DNA from: Chloroflexota bacterium | GTDB taxonomy: Bacteria; Chloroflexota; UBA11872; UBA12225; JAJDUF01 | Length of the DNA stretch: 64,000 nt | Direction of reading: 5' to 3' | NCBI GenBank assembly: GCA_022826725.1 | Contig: JAJDUF010000011.1 | Coordinates: 222,891-286,890, forward strand | Made by a program: the position numbers and the translations under genes | In this document: positions 7,962-16,648 of the stretch, piece by piece | Numbering within the stretch: the first letter of the stretch is position 1 | Layout of the letters: each line of letters begins with the position of its first letter | The notes under the pieces: generated by a model | What the model saw: only the letters and a program-made list of their open reading frames with translations | The model's database searches: none | What the model was told of the DNA's origin: nothing

Positions 7962-10547
7962 ATGTTAGTGTCGCTGAAGTGGTTACGCGAATACGTAGCG
8001 ACCGACCTGCCGGCGAGCGATGTGGCCCACCGGCTCACGATGGCCGGCCTGGAAGTGACGGCGCAGCACGCCGTCGGCGGCTCCTGGGAGGGCATCTACA
8101 CGAGCGAGGTGCGCCGCCTGGAGCAGCATCCGAACGCGGACCGCCTGCTGCTCGCCACCGTGGACTACGGCGAGGGGCGCTCGCTCCAAATCGTGACCGG
8201 AGCGCCCAACCTGCACGAAGGCGCCAAGGTGCCGCTCGCGCTCGTGGGAGCACAACTGTGGGACAACTACGCCGATCCGCCGAAGCAGTTTCGGCTCAAG
8301 GCCTCGCGCATCCGCGGCGTCCGCTCCGAGGGGATGGTCTGCTCGGCACGCGAGCTGGGGATTGGCGATGATGCCAGCGGCATTCTGATCCTCCCGCCTG
8401 ATACGCCCGCGGGCCTATCCCTGGAGGAAGTGCTTGGCGACGTGGTGCTGGAGCTGGACATCAAGGGGCCGCGTGCCGACTGCCTCTCGATGCTCGGCGT
8501 CGCACGGGAGTTGGCCGCCATCACGGGTACCGAGTTGCAGGTGCCCGCGGCGGAGATCGCCCGGCGAGAAGACGCCGCACAGCCGCCGGCCTCCGTGCAG
8601 ATCGCCGACCCGGACCTGTGTAGTCGCTACGTAGCGATTGTGGTGCGTGGCGTCACGGTCGGCGAGTCGCCCGGTTGGATGCAGGAGCGCCTGAACGCGG
8701 CGGGGCTGCGGCCCATCAATAACATCGTAGACATCACCAACTACGTCATGCTCGAATGGGGGCAGCCGCTCCACGCCTTCGATCTGGACACGCTGCGCGG
8801 GCAGGCGATTATCGTGCGGCTGGCCGAGGCCGGCGAGCAACTGATTACGCTGGATGGAGAAGGTCGGATCCTCACGCCGGAGATGCTCGTGATCGCCGAT
8901 GCCGCGCGTCCGGTAGCGCTGGCCGGTGTGATGGGTGGGGTAGCTACCGAGGTGAGCGCCGGCACAACGTCGGTGCTGATCGAGAGCGCGAACTTCGACC
9001 CGGTGAGCATCCGCCGCACCCGCCGCGCGCTCACACTACCGACCGAGGCCTCGCGGCGGTTCGAGAAAGGGCTACCGCCGGAAGTGCCGTTGCCGGCGGC
9101 GCTGCGGGCCGCGGCGCTGATGGTCGAGCTGGCCGGTGGCACGATGGTCGGTGAGCCGATTGACGCCTTTCCCCGGCCGCGCCAACGCATGGCTATCGAG
9201 CTACGCCCCTCCGACCTGGAGCGACTGCTCGGTATGACCTACCCGCCGGCGCAGGTGACGCAAACGCTGCACGCGCTCGGTTTCGAGGTGGCGGCGCTGC
9301 CTGCTGGGGAAGGTGGCTGGCTGGTGACGCCGCCCATCCATCGGACCGACGTGGCTATTCCTGAGGACTTGGTAGAGGAAGTGGCGCGGATCGTCGGCTA
9401 CGACACGATTCCCAGCACGCTGCTCACCGGCGGCACCCCGCGCCCGGAGCTAGATGCGCCGCTCTACTGGGAAGCAGCGGCGCGTGAGGTGCTCACCGCG
9501 GCCGGCTACGACGAGATCATCGCCTACACCTTATCTAACCGGGAGCACCTCGCCCGCCTCCCGGTGCTGGACGAACCGCCAGCGCAACCGGAGCAAAGCG
9601 CCGGGCGGTCCCGACGCTCCCGGCGCTCGGCAGCCGCCGGTGAGGACCTCGCCAGGTGGGTACAGGGGCGGGTTTTCCCGGCCGTTGATGCGCCGGTCAT
9701 GCTCGCCAACCCGTTGAGCAGCGACCGCGACGTGCTCCGCATTTCGGCCATTCCCGATCTCGTCGAGACGGCTCGTCGAAACCTGCGGCAAGCCGAGGAG
9801 GACGTGTGTCTCTTCGAGCTTGGGCGGCTGTATCTGCCCACTGCCGACGGGCTGCCGGAGGAGCGGCGCGTGCTGACGGCGGCCCTAGCGCAGCATCCCA
9901 ACAGCAACTGGTCGTCCGCAGCTGGCTGGGGCAGCCAGGCCGGGGCCGGCTTCTTCCACCTGAAAGGCGCGACCGAAGAGCTGCTAGAGCGCTTGGGTGC
10001 CTCGCGACCCGGCTTCATTCCGCTGACTCACCCGGCCTTTGCGGTAGGGCCGGCGGCGGCGATCATCAGCGACCATCACCCGGAAGCGATGGGCAAGCGT
10101 CCCGTCCGCGAGGGCCAAGTTCTGGGCGTGCTGGGTGCGCTACACTGCGATACGGCGCGCGCGTTCGGCCTCGGCGGGCAGTGCGTAGTTTTGGCGCTCG
10201 ACTTCGACCGGATCATTGCGCTGGCCGGGGATCATCGGCAGTTCGACGGCGTGGCACGCTATCCATCGGTTGTGCAGGACCTCGCAGTGGTGCTTGATGA
10301 GGCGGTGCCAGCCGAGCACGTCGAGGCCATCATGCGCCGGGCGAGCCGCCAACTGCTGACGCGCGTGCGGCTCTTCGATGTCTATCAGGGCGATCAGGTG
10401 CCGGCCGGCCAGCGCAGCCTCGCGTTCGCCTTGACCTTCCAGGCGCCGGACCGCACGTTGACCGATGCCGAGGTCGAGCCGACACGCCAGCGCATCATCG
10501 GCACGCTGAAGCGGCAGCTTGGCGCAACCTTGCGCGGTGGATCGTAG
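7962..10547 (+). CDS. pheT: Phenylalanyl-tRNA synthetase beta subunit
   Basis: Beta subunit with editing and tRNA-binding functions. In order: an N-terminal EMAP/OB tRNA-binding domain (about 40-150, with the VTGAPNLHEGAKVPLA stretch), the B3/B4 editing domain (about 210-390), the B5 domain (about 400-480), the catalytic-like core (about 490-760) and the C-terminal FDX-ACB domain (about 770-861, RYPSVVQDLAVVLDE). At 861 aa it is longer than the usual 800 or so. An insert rich in Ser, Arg and Pro (residues about 538-576) lies at the start of the core and looks like a disordered loop. ATG 7962 has CAGGAGAG upstream; the MLVSLKWLREYV start is typical. Confidence 0.97.
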   Translation: MLVSLKWLREYVATDLPASDVAHRLTMAGLEVTAQHAVGGSWEGIYTSEVRRLEQHPNADRLLLATVDYGEGRSLQIVTGAPNLHEGAKVPLALVGAQLWDNYADPPKQFRLKASRIRGVRSEGMVCSARELGIGDDASGILILPPDTPAGLSLEEVLGDVVLELDIKGPRADCLSMLGVARELAAITGTELQVPAAEIARREDAAQPPASVQIADPDLCSRYVAIVVRGVTVGESPGWMQERLNAAGLRPINNIVDITNYVMLEWGQPLHAFDLDTLRGQAIIVRLAEAGEQLITLDGEGRILTPEMLVIADAARPVALAGVMGGVATEVSAGTTSVLIESANFDPVSIRRTRRALTLPTEASRRFEKGLPPEVPLPAALRAAALMVELAGGTMVGEPIDAFPRPRQRMAIELRPSDLERLLGMTYPPAQVTQTLHALGFEVAALPAGEGGWLVTPPIHRTDVAIPEDLVEEVARIVGYDTIPSTLLTGGTPRPELDAPLYWEAAAREVLTAAGYDEIIAYTLSNREHLARLPVLDEPPAQPEQSAGRSRRSRRSAAAGEDLARWVQGRVFPAVDAPVMLANPLSSDRDVLRISAIPDLVETARRNLRQAEEDVCLFELGRLYLPTADGLPEERRVLTAALAQHPNSNWSSAAGWGSQAGAGFFHLKGATEELLERLGASRPGFIPLTHPAFAVGPAAAIISDHHPEAMGKRPVREGQVLGVLGALHCDTARAFGLGGQCVVLALDFDRIIALAGDHRQFDGVARYPSVVQDLAVVLDEAVPAEHVEAIMRRASRQLLTRVRLFDVYQGDQVPAGQRSLAFALTFQAPDRTLTDAEVEPTRQRIIGTLKRQLGATLRGGS

Positions 10548-10561
10548 GAGGGGGTGCGACG

Positions 10562-10858
10562 ATGGCGTGGGAGCGGCAAGAGGCGATGGACTGGCTTCAT
10601 GGCCCCAATCGTCGCAGCAATAGGCTCTCCGGGCTGGACTCCGGCGCGGCTTCGAGCCTGGTCCTCGCCCTGGAGCGGGCCGGCTGCACCGTGGAGGTCC
10701 TCGCCGAGGATATCGTGGACGGAGCGGCAGCGGCGGTGGTGCTCACGGTGCCGGCCTCGGCACGGCTGAACGCGGTATGGCAGACCGTGCGGGAGAGTGG
10801 TGCTGTGCAGGTGACGACGCTGCGCTCCGGCACGTTTCGGGTGAGTTGGCAGCGGTAA
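10562..10858 (+). CDS. Small conserved-looking protein behind pheT, unknown function
   Basis: The 98-aa product is not recognised. ATG 10562 has an excellent ribosome binding site (AGGAGGG about eight bases upstream) and lies only 14 bases after the pheT stop, so it is probably co-translated with pheST. It has a mixed alpha/beta pattern: a helical first third, then VLTVPASARLNAVWQTVRES and a short C-terminal strand region ending FRVSWQR. Many bacteria carry zapA after pheT, but this sequence lacks ZapA features. No cysteine pair, membrane segment or signal peptide is seen beyond a single cysteine. Confidence 0.75.
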   Translation: MAWERQEAMDWLHGPNRRSNRLSGLDSGAASSLVLALERAGCTVEVLAEDIVDGAAAAVVLTVPASARLNAVWQTVRESGAVQVTTLRSGTFRVSWQR

Positions 10859-10872
10859 CCCGGCCGTCCTAG

Positions 10873-10945
10873 CCGTCATTCCCGCTTGCACGGGAATCCA
10901 CACCCCCTCTCCACGCATGTGGAGAGGGGGCCGGGGGCTGAGGCC
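10873..10945 (+). repeat. Mosaic palindromic repeat (C + A types)
   Basis: A C-type element (ATTCCCGCTTGCACGGGAAT) is joined to an A-type hairpin whose arms CCCCCTCTCCAC and GTGGAGAGGGGG enclose GCAT. It lies between two convergent genes and could also act as a bidirectional transcription barrier. Confidence 0.75.
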
Positions 10946-10952
10946 AAGGCGG

Positions 10953-12116
10953 CTAGTCAATATACGTTTCGAGCTTGCGGACCAGCGGGTTGCAGCGCAG
11001 CTTGGTAAGCGCTTCCGCCTCGATCTGACGCACCCGCTCGCGGCTCATGCCCAACTCTTCGCCAATCTCGGCCAATGTCGCTGCCGGACCAAGCTCGCGG
11101 TCGGCAGCGTTGCTGCCCAGCCCGAACCGCAGCTTCAGGACCACCTGCTCGCGTGGCGTGAGCGACTGGAGGGCACGCTCTAGCTCGTCTACCAGTAGCG
11201 AGCGCATCGCGGCCGAGTCCGGTGGCGGGCTGGCGTCGTCCGCGATGAGGTCGCCCAAGCCCAGTTCGCCGTCGTCGGCGATGCCGAGCGGACGTTCCAG
11301 CGAGAGCGTGGCGCGCGATGCCCGCAAGGCTTCCCGCACCTGTAGCTCCGGGAGCTTCAGGCGCGAGGCGATCTCCGGCGCGGTCGCCGGCCGCCCCAAC
11401 TGCTGTTCTAGCTCGCGCTGCGCCTTGCCAATGGCACTCAGCCGCTCGACCACGTGGACCGGCAGGCGGATCACCCGGCCCTGATCGGCCAGGGCACGAC
11501 TCACGGCCTGACGGATCCACCAGTAGGCGTAGGTCGAGAAGCGGTAGCCGGTGTGGGGATTGTACTTCGTCACGGCGCGCTCAAGGCCCAGATTGCCTTC
11601 CTGGATCAGATCGAGGAGCGGTAGCCCCCGTCCCGTGTACTTCCGGGCCACGGTGACGACGAGGCGGAGGTTGGACTCCACCATGCGCCGCCGCGCCGCC
11701 GCGCCGGCTAAAACGACTTGTTCGATCTCAAGCTGCAACTGCCGCTCGAACGTGCTTTCCTCGAGTTGGCGCTGCGCCTCAAGACCGGCGTCGCGGGCGA
11801 GCGCCAAGTCTATCTCTTCTTGGGGCGTGAGCAGCGGGTACCGGCGGATGTCCCGCAGGTACAACGCCTCGGTGGTCTCGGGCAGATCCTCTGAGGCCGG
11901 GGCGCTCGGCGTCCCCTCTCCCCAAGACCACCGCTTTCTCGGTGTACCCAGCGCTGCACTGGCCGGGTCCTGCAACTCCTCCTCCTCGGAGGTGCTGGGC
12001 CGCGCGAGCCGCGCCAGGGTTTCTTCGGTTAGCCCCGTGCCGATCAGCCGGTCGGCCGTCAAGTCAGCCGGGGCACTCCCGTCTCGAATCTCTAGCTCCT
12101 CAAGTGTGTTCGCCAT
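10953..12116 (-). CDS. rpoD: Primary sigma factor, RpoD/SigA family
   Basis: It directs RNA polymerase to housekeeping promoters. The 387-aa product has an acidic N-terminus (1-80), region 1.2 (EALYLRDIRRYPLLTPQEE), region 2 with RMVESNLRLVVTVARKY, DLIQEGNLGL and FSTYAYWWIRQAVSRAL, region 3 (about 230-310) and region 4 with LTPREQVVLKLRFGL and the helix-turn-helix TLAEIGEELGMSRERVRQIE. Region 2.4 and 4.2 contacts look intact, so -10/-35 recognition should be ordinary. It lacks the long region 1.1 and the non-conserved insert of proteobacterial RpoD. It is probably the main sigma factor, but a close paralogue elsewhere cannot be excluded. Confidence 0.93.
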   Translation of the reverse strand: MANTLEELEIRDGSAPADLTADRLIGTGLTEETLARLARPSTSEEEELQDPASAALGTPRKRWSWGEGTPSAPASEDLPETTEALYLRDIRRYPLLTPQEEIDLALARDAGLEAQRQLEESTFERQLQLEIEQVVLAGAAARRRMVESNLRLVVTVARKYTGRGLPLLDLIQEGNLGLERAVTKYNPHTGYRFSTYAYWWIRQAVSRALADQGRVIRLPVHVVERLSAIGKAQRELEQQLGRPATAPEIASRLKLPELQVREALRASRATLSLERPLGIADDGELGLGDLIADDASPPPDSAAMRSLLVDELERALQSLTPREQVVLKLRFGLGSNAADRELGPAATLAEIGEELGMSRERVRQIEAEALTKLRCNPLVRKLETYID

Positions 12117-12575
12117 TCGACCGTCTCATCCTTTCCACCTTGGCGGAACCGTCCATTAGGCCTCTCCGTCACGGCCCTTACGCGCATCCGGCGTGCATCT
12201 GCCAAGGCGCAGATTCCCCCTACCTGCCAACGTTCATTGGAACGGCTTAGGCTACTTATGGTGGCGAGCGGCACGTATCGGCCAGCCACTACCACCTGGG
12301 ACCGCACGACAATCGCGATGCCTCTTGTCGGTATCAGAGAGCCACTATCGGCGCGTATCTTGCGACTGCCGCTCGACCAATCATCCAAGTGAAGTATAGC
12401 GTAGTTGCCACAGTCTCAAGACGTGGTCGGATCAGCGACGCAGCAGATAGATAAACCTTTCACTACGCAGGCCGTGGGCACCGGAACAGCGTATCTTTGG
12501 CTAGTGTACGCCGCTTTGCACCGAAAGTCAATAGGTCAAGCCGCCGAATCCGGCCTTTTTCGGTGAATAGGTGGC
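12117..12575. other. 459-base intergenic region upstream of the sigma factor gene
   Basis: This gap separates the symporter gene from the sigma factor gene, both read on the minus strand. It is less GC-rich than the flanking genes and holds no convincing open frame. A candidate promoter for the sigma gene lies at 12393-12419. No known riboswitch or small RNA was recognised. Confidence 0.5.
12393..12419 (-). promoter_or_regulatory. Candidate promoter of the sigma factor gene
   Basis: On the minus strand TTGAGA (12419-12414) and TATACT (12398-12393) are 15 bases apart, a shorter spacer than ideal. The leader would be about 270 bases long. Confidence 0.3.
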
Positions 12576-14009
12576 TCAACCGGCATCATCTGCGGCGGAA
12601 GCCGTCCGTGCGGGAGCCGATTTCACTTGGTCGGGGAGCGTATATCCGCGCGCGAAGATGAGCAATCCGAGCACGACGGCCACGCCGGCGACCGGCCCGA
12701 TGAGCCGGATGCCGAGCGGATTGGCGGCCGTGTTCCCGAACGCTCCCAATATAAGTCCGAAGATGAGCGACGAGAGGGCGAGGGCGAGCTTGTTGATCGT
12801 TGATAGCACGCCGAAATACATCCCTTCGCGGCGTTGCCCCGTCAACTGCGCGTCATAGTCAATCACGTCGGCCAGCAGCGCATTCGGGAAGACGAACAGG
12901 CCGGCGATGGGCGCGCCGGCCAGGGCAATGTACACCAGTCCTTGTATCACGGTCGGGATGCCAGGGACATAGCCAGCGAAGAACTGGAACGGGAAGTACA
13001 GCGCCAGCACGCCCATGCACGCGATGTGGGCACGGCGCTTGGTCCACCGCTGCCCCAGCGCGACCGTCCCCGGCAGGCTGGCCAACATGACGAGCAGGAA
13101 GAGGCCAACGTACAGACTGACCTGATCGGTGCTTTGTCCCATGATGGCAACGACAAAGTACGGCATCATCTGTGTCAGCATATTGAGAGCGAGATTAAAC
13201 AGCACGAGGCTGGCGGCAAAGATGAGGAAGGGCCGATTGGCCAACGTGGCGCGAAAAGCAACCCACAAGTCTAAGTTGGAGCGCTGGCCGCGCGCGCGGC
13301 GACCGGCTGCCCCGAACACTGCCAAGTAGTAACTCAGCATAGTCGCGGCGCCGAGAACGATCGCCATGCCGGCAAACCCCAGCCACTTTACGAGTTGCGG
13401 GCTGGCGACCAACGCCAGGGCGGCTCCGATCACCCCGAATAGCGATTTCCACGCGGAGAGGCTCACGCGGTCGTTCGATGTGACGGCCACCTCCGGGAGC
13501 CAGGCCTCGTAGGGCGCATTGGCAACGGTGGTGGAGAAAAACAGCACTTGTAGGACGATGAACAGCAGCACGGCGTTCAGATAGGAAGCTCCTGCATCGG
13601 GAGGGAGCCAGATCAGCACGAAGGCAATTGACATAATCGGAGTGCCGACCAGAACGAAGGGGGCGCGGCGTCCCCAGCGGGAGCGGAAGTTGTCACTCCA
13701 GTGCCCGATCAGCGGATCGTCGAAGATTTCCACCAGCCGTCCGACGCCCAGAATCACGCCGGCAAGTGCCACTGGTGCCAGCGTGCCCAGTAAGGGAAGA
13801 GTGAGTGAAGGTAGGCGGGTGGGTAGATCGGCCTCGGTCGGCGCATAGAAGAAGACCAGCCAGAGAGCCAGGGTCTGAAAGTTGATGGTCGCGCCGAGGC
13901 TACCATTGGCGTAGAGCAGTCGTCGCCACTGCGGCAGGCCACGGTCCGGAGACACTGGAGTATCGGCCGCTGCCGCAGCGGCCGCTGGCGATGGGTGTTC
14001 GCCGCTCAT
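12576..14009 (-). CDS. GPH-type sugar/cation symporter (MFS_2 family)
   Basis: An integral membrane transporter of the glycoside-pentoside-hexuronide:cation symporter group. The 477-aa protein shows about twelve hydrophobic segments. The loop after the second segment reads DDPLIGHWSD followed by RWGRRAPFVLVG, the family hallmark. The region LLADVIDYDAQLTGQRREGMYFG matches the conserved late loop. An Ala-rich N-terminal tail (residues 5-14) is unusual. ATG 14009 is chosen; an upstream start would add only a basic stretch. It is divergent from the marR-ABC operon and could be a regulatory target of that MarR protein. The substrate is unknown. Confidence 0.88.
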   Translation of the reverse strand: MSGEHPSPAAAAAAADTPVSPDRGLPQWRRLLYANGSLGATINFQTLALWLVFFYAPTEADLPTRLPSLTLPLLGTLAPVALAGVILGVGRLVEIFDDPLIGHWSDNFRSRWGRRAPFVLVGTPIMSIAFVLIWLPPDAGASYLNAVLLFIVLQVLFFSTTVANAPYEAWLPEVAVTSNDRVSLSAWKSLFGVIGAALALVASPQLVKWLGFAGMAIVLGAATMLSYYLAVFGAAGRRARGQRSNLDLWVAFRATLANRPFLIFAASLVLFNLALNMLTQMMPYFVVAIMGQSTDQVSLYVGLFLLVMLASLPGTVALGQRWTKRRAHIACMGVLALYFPFQFFAGYVPGIPTVIQGLVYIALAGAPIAGLFVFPNALLADVIDYDAQLTGQRREGMYFGVLSTINKLALALSSLIFGLILGAFGNTAANPLGIRLIGPVAGVAVVLGLLIFARGYTLPDQVKSAPARTASAADDAG

Positions 14010-14067
14010 AGCCCGGCCAGCATACGTGTCTCGTGGACGGCAATACAAGGGCGCCAGGCTGAATAGT

Positions 14068-14110
14068 CCTCACTCTCGGCCCTCCCTTACCATGTGGACA
14101 GGGAGAGTCC
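14068..14110 (+). repeat. Degenerate A-type palindromic repeat
   Basis: CCTCACTCTCGGCCCTCCCT, then ACCATGTGGACAGGGAGAG. It lies in the divergent region between the symporter and marR genes, upstream of the marR promoter. Confidence 0.5.
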
Positions 14111-14136
14111 GTCGTCCGGCTTACCGAATGGCCTCA

Positions 14137-14165
14137 TTGCAATGGGTTAGCGGAGGCTGTATGAT
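14137..14165 (+). promoter_or_regulatory. Promoter of the marR-ABC operon
   Basis: TTGCAA (14137-14142) and TATGAT (14160-14165) are separated by 17 bases, with the predicted start near 14172, about 27 bases before the marR start codon. Confidence 0.65.
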
Positions 14166-14167
14166 GG

Positions 14168-14182
14168 ATAGCATCAGGCTAT
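14168..14182 (+). promoter_or_regulatory. Candidate MarR operator
   Basis: ATAGC-ATCAG-GCTAT is a perfect 5-bp inverted repeat with a 5-base centre that overlaps the predicted transcription start. A MarR dimer bound here would block initiation, which fits autoregulation. Inference from position and symmetry. Confidence 0.4.
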
Positions 14183-14198
14183 AGGATAGCGAGACGGT

Positions 14199-14810
14199 AT
14201 GAGACGGGACGATCAAATCGGCAGGATCATTGATCTCAAGCGGCAGGTCAGTCGCGCCCTCCACGGCGCGACGCCCGAGCCACTGAGTCGACTCGACCTG
14301 ACCGTGGCGCAGATGCGTATTCTCTATCTCCTGGGGCGGGAAGGCGAGGTGGCGGTAGGACGGATTGCCGAGCGGCTCGGCGTCGCCCAGCCGAGCGCCA
14401 CGCGCACGCTCGACCGGCTCGTGCGCCAGGAGTTGGTCGAGTGCTTCAGACACCCTTCCGACCGGCGCGTGTCACTCCACCGCCTCGCGCCGGCCGGGCA
14501 GGGCCTGCTCGATCAGTTGCAGCAAGGGCGGCGGGCACGATTGGAGGCGGCGCTACGCCGGCTCGATCCGTCCGTCCTCGGTCAGATCGAGGAGTCGTTC
14601 CGGCTCTTGCGGGACGCGCTCGATGAAGTTGCGGCCGACACGAGCAGGGAGGCCGCCGCTCCCGGCGAGGACCGCGAGCGGCACGCGCTGCAACCCACGC
14701 CGATCGATGCTCACGGGACCGGGCCGCCGACTACCATGGAATTGCCTGGAGACGGTGCTGCGCCGGTCATGGCGACGGCGCCGGGAGCAGCCGCGGAGGG
14801 ACAGACGTGA
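14199..14810 (+). CDS. MarR-family transcriptional regulator
   Basis: A dimeric winged-helix repressor that usually answers to small hydrophobic or aromatic ligands. The 203-aa product has the family core: LDLTVAQMRILYLL, the recognition region RIAERLGVAQPSATRTLDRL (about 52-71), and the wing FRHPSDRRVSLHRLAPAG. A disordered, Pro/Ala-rich tail of about 55 residues after position 148 is unusual. The gene overlaps the next ABC gene by four bases (GTGA), so it is the first gene of a three-gene operon. It probably controls the exporters behind it. Confidence 0.9.
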   Translation: MRRDDQIGRIIDLKRQVSRALHGATPEPLSRLDLTVAQMRILYLLGREGEVAVGRIAERLGVAQPSATRTLDRLVRQELVECFRHPSDRRVSLHRLAPAGQGLLDQLQQGRRARLEAALRRLDPSVLGQIEESFRLLRDALDEVAADTSREAAAPGEDRERHALQPTPIDAHGTGPPTTMELPGDGAAPVMATAPGAAAEGQT

Positions 14811-16648
14811 AGACACTGGTTCGTCTCTTGCAATTTGTGCGGCCGTACTGGCTGGCGACAGCCGTCGTCATCGTGATGATCCTCGCCATGACCGGCTTAC
14901 GCATAGCCCCGGCCTGGCTGACGAAGCTCGTCATTGACGACGGCATCGGTCAGGGCGACATGGGCCTCGTGCTGTGGTATGTCCTGCTGCTCGTTGCTGC
15001 CTCCATCCTTACCAACGGCATCACCGCCGTTCAGACTTACCTGGAGCAGTTTGTCGGACAACGGGTGATCTACGATTTGCGGAATGCCTTGTATACGCAC
15101 GTGCAGTCACAGAGCATGAGTTTCTTCGACTCCAATCAGAGCGGCCAGCTCATGTCGCGCGTCACGAACGATGTGAACCAGGTCCAGTTCTTCCTCACGC
15201 AAGGGCTATCGCGGCTGACGACGACCGGGGTGATGGTCGCGTTTCACCTCGTCGCGCTGGCCGCTATTGATCTTCCGCTCACCATCGTGGCCCTGCTTGT
15301 CACGCCGGTGGTTGTCTATTACCAGCGGCGCATGCACGGGTTGATGCCGATGTACCGCGCCATGATGGAGCGGATGGCCGACCTGAACGTCGTGATCCAG
15401 GAGAACGTCTCCGGCATCAAGCTGGTCAAGGCCTACACCCGAGAGGCATACGAGGCGGAGCGCTTCAACACCATCAATCAGGAAATCCGGGACCGTCGCA
15501 TCACTATCTCGCGGATGATGGCGTTTGTGATGCCGGGCCAGGAGTTTGCGGGGCAGTTGAGTACGATCATCGTCCTGGTTGTCGGCGCGAGCCGGGTGAT
15601 GACCGGCAACATGACTATTGGTGATCTGGTGGCTTTCAACAGCCTGTTACTCATGCTGTGGATGCCGATGCGGTTTATCGGGTTTATCAACCAGATGGCG
15701 CAACAGGCTGTCGCCGCCGGCGAGCGCGTGTTCGAAATCCTGGATACGCAGTTGGAAGTAACCGAGAAAGCGGACGCAATCGAGCTAACACGGTTCGCCG
15801 GCCGCGTCGAGTTCCGCGACGTCTCCTTCGCCTACGGCAAGAACCCGCCACTCCTGCGCGACATTGGCTTCACCATCGAACCCGGCGGGACGTTGGCACT
15901 GGTCGGCGCGAGCGGCTCCGGCAAATCAACGCTGATTAACCTGATCCCGCGCTTCTACGACGTGACCACGGGCGCCGTGCTCACCGACGGCCACGACGTG
16001 CGCGACGTGCAGCTCAAGAGCCTGCGCTCGCAGGTGGGGATGGTGATGCAGGAGACGTTCCTGTTCAACGCGACGATCCGCGAGAACATCTGCTATGGCC
16101 GCGAGGACGCCACCTCCGAGGAAATGGAACGAGCCGCCCGCGCTGCCAACGCGCACGAGTTCATCATGGAGCAGACCGACGGCTACGAAACGCTGGTGGG
16201 CGAGCACGGTGTCCGCTTGTCGGGTGGACAGCGCCAGCGTCTCGCTATCGCCCGTGCGCTCCTCGTGGACCCGCGCATCCTGATCCTCGACGAGGCCACC
16301 TCCAGCGTGGACACGCAAACGGACTTCATGATCCAGCGCGCCCTCGATGACTTGATGGAGGGCCGCACGACCATTGTCATCGCGCACCGGCTCTCGACGG
16401 TGCAGCGTGCCGACATGATCTTGGTGCTGGAGGACGGTCGGATTGTGAGTCGTGGGACTCACCGTGAGCTACTCGAGAGCAGCCCGCACTACCGCCGCAT
16501 CCACGACTTGCAGTTCCGCCTCCAATACGAGGGGGCTGCGACCACGAACGGCGACCAACTGGCGCTGGCCGGCGCGCGGTCGAACGGTGGCAAGGGCACC
16601 AACGGGCGCCGCTCCGGCCGGGACGCGAACGAGGAGGTGCCACGATGA
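14807..16648 (+). CDS. ABC exporter half-transporter 1 (TMD-NBD)
   Basis: An ATP-driven exporter subunit of the MsbA/LmrA/BmrCD type. The 613-aa protein has six membrane segments (about 15-300). A nucleotide-binding domain follows, with Walker A GASGSGKST (about 368), signature LSGGQRQR, Walker B ILILDEATS and the H-loop IAHRLSTV. The GTG start at 14807 overlaps the marR stop and has GGAGGG upstream. A Gly/Asn/Arg-rich tail follows the domain. Together with the next gene it probably forms a heterodimer for drug, lipid or peptide export. The catalytic glutamate is present here. Confidence 0.92.
   Translation: MKTLVRLLQFVRPYWLATAVVIVMILAMTGLRIAPAWLTKLVIDDGIGQGDMGLVLWYVLLLVAASILTNGITAVQTYLEQFVGQRVIYDLRNALYTHVQSQSMSFFDSNQSGQLMSRVTNDVNQVQFFLTQGLSRLTTTGVMVAFHLVALAAIDLPLTIVALLVTPVVVYYQRRMHGLMPMYRAMMERMADLNVVIQENVSGIKLVKAYTREAYEAERFNTINQEIRDRRITISRMMAFVMPGQEFAGQLSTIIVLVVGASRVMTGNMTIGDLVAFNSLLLMLWMPMRFIGFINQMAQQAVAAGERVFEILDTQLEVTEKADAIELTRFAGRVEFRDVSFAYGKNPPLLRDIGFTIEPGGTLALVGASGSGKSTLINLIPRFYDVTTGAVLTDGHDVRDVQLKSLRSQVGMVMQETFLFNATIRENICYGREDATSEEMERAARAANAHEFIMEQTDGYETLVGEHGVRLSGGQRQRLAIARALLVDPRILILDEATSSVDTQTDFMIQRALDDLMEGRTTIVIAHRLSTVQRADMILVLEDGRIVSRGTHRELLESSPHYRRIHDLQFRLQYEGAATTNGDQLALAGARSNGGKGTNGRRSGRDANEEVPR

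Noticed and set aside
10562..10858. ZapA, often found behind pheT
   Set aside because: The product lacks ZapA-like coiled coil and sequence features.
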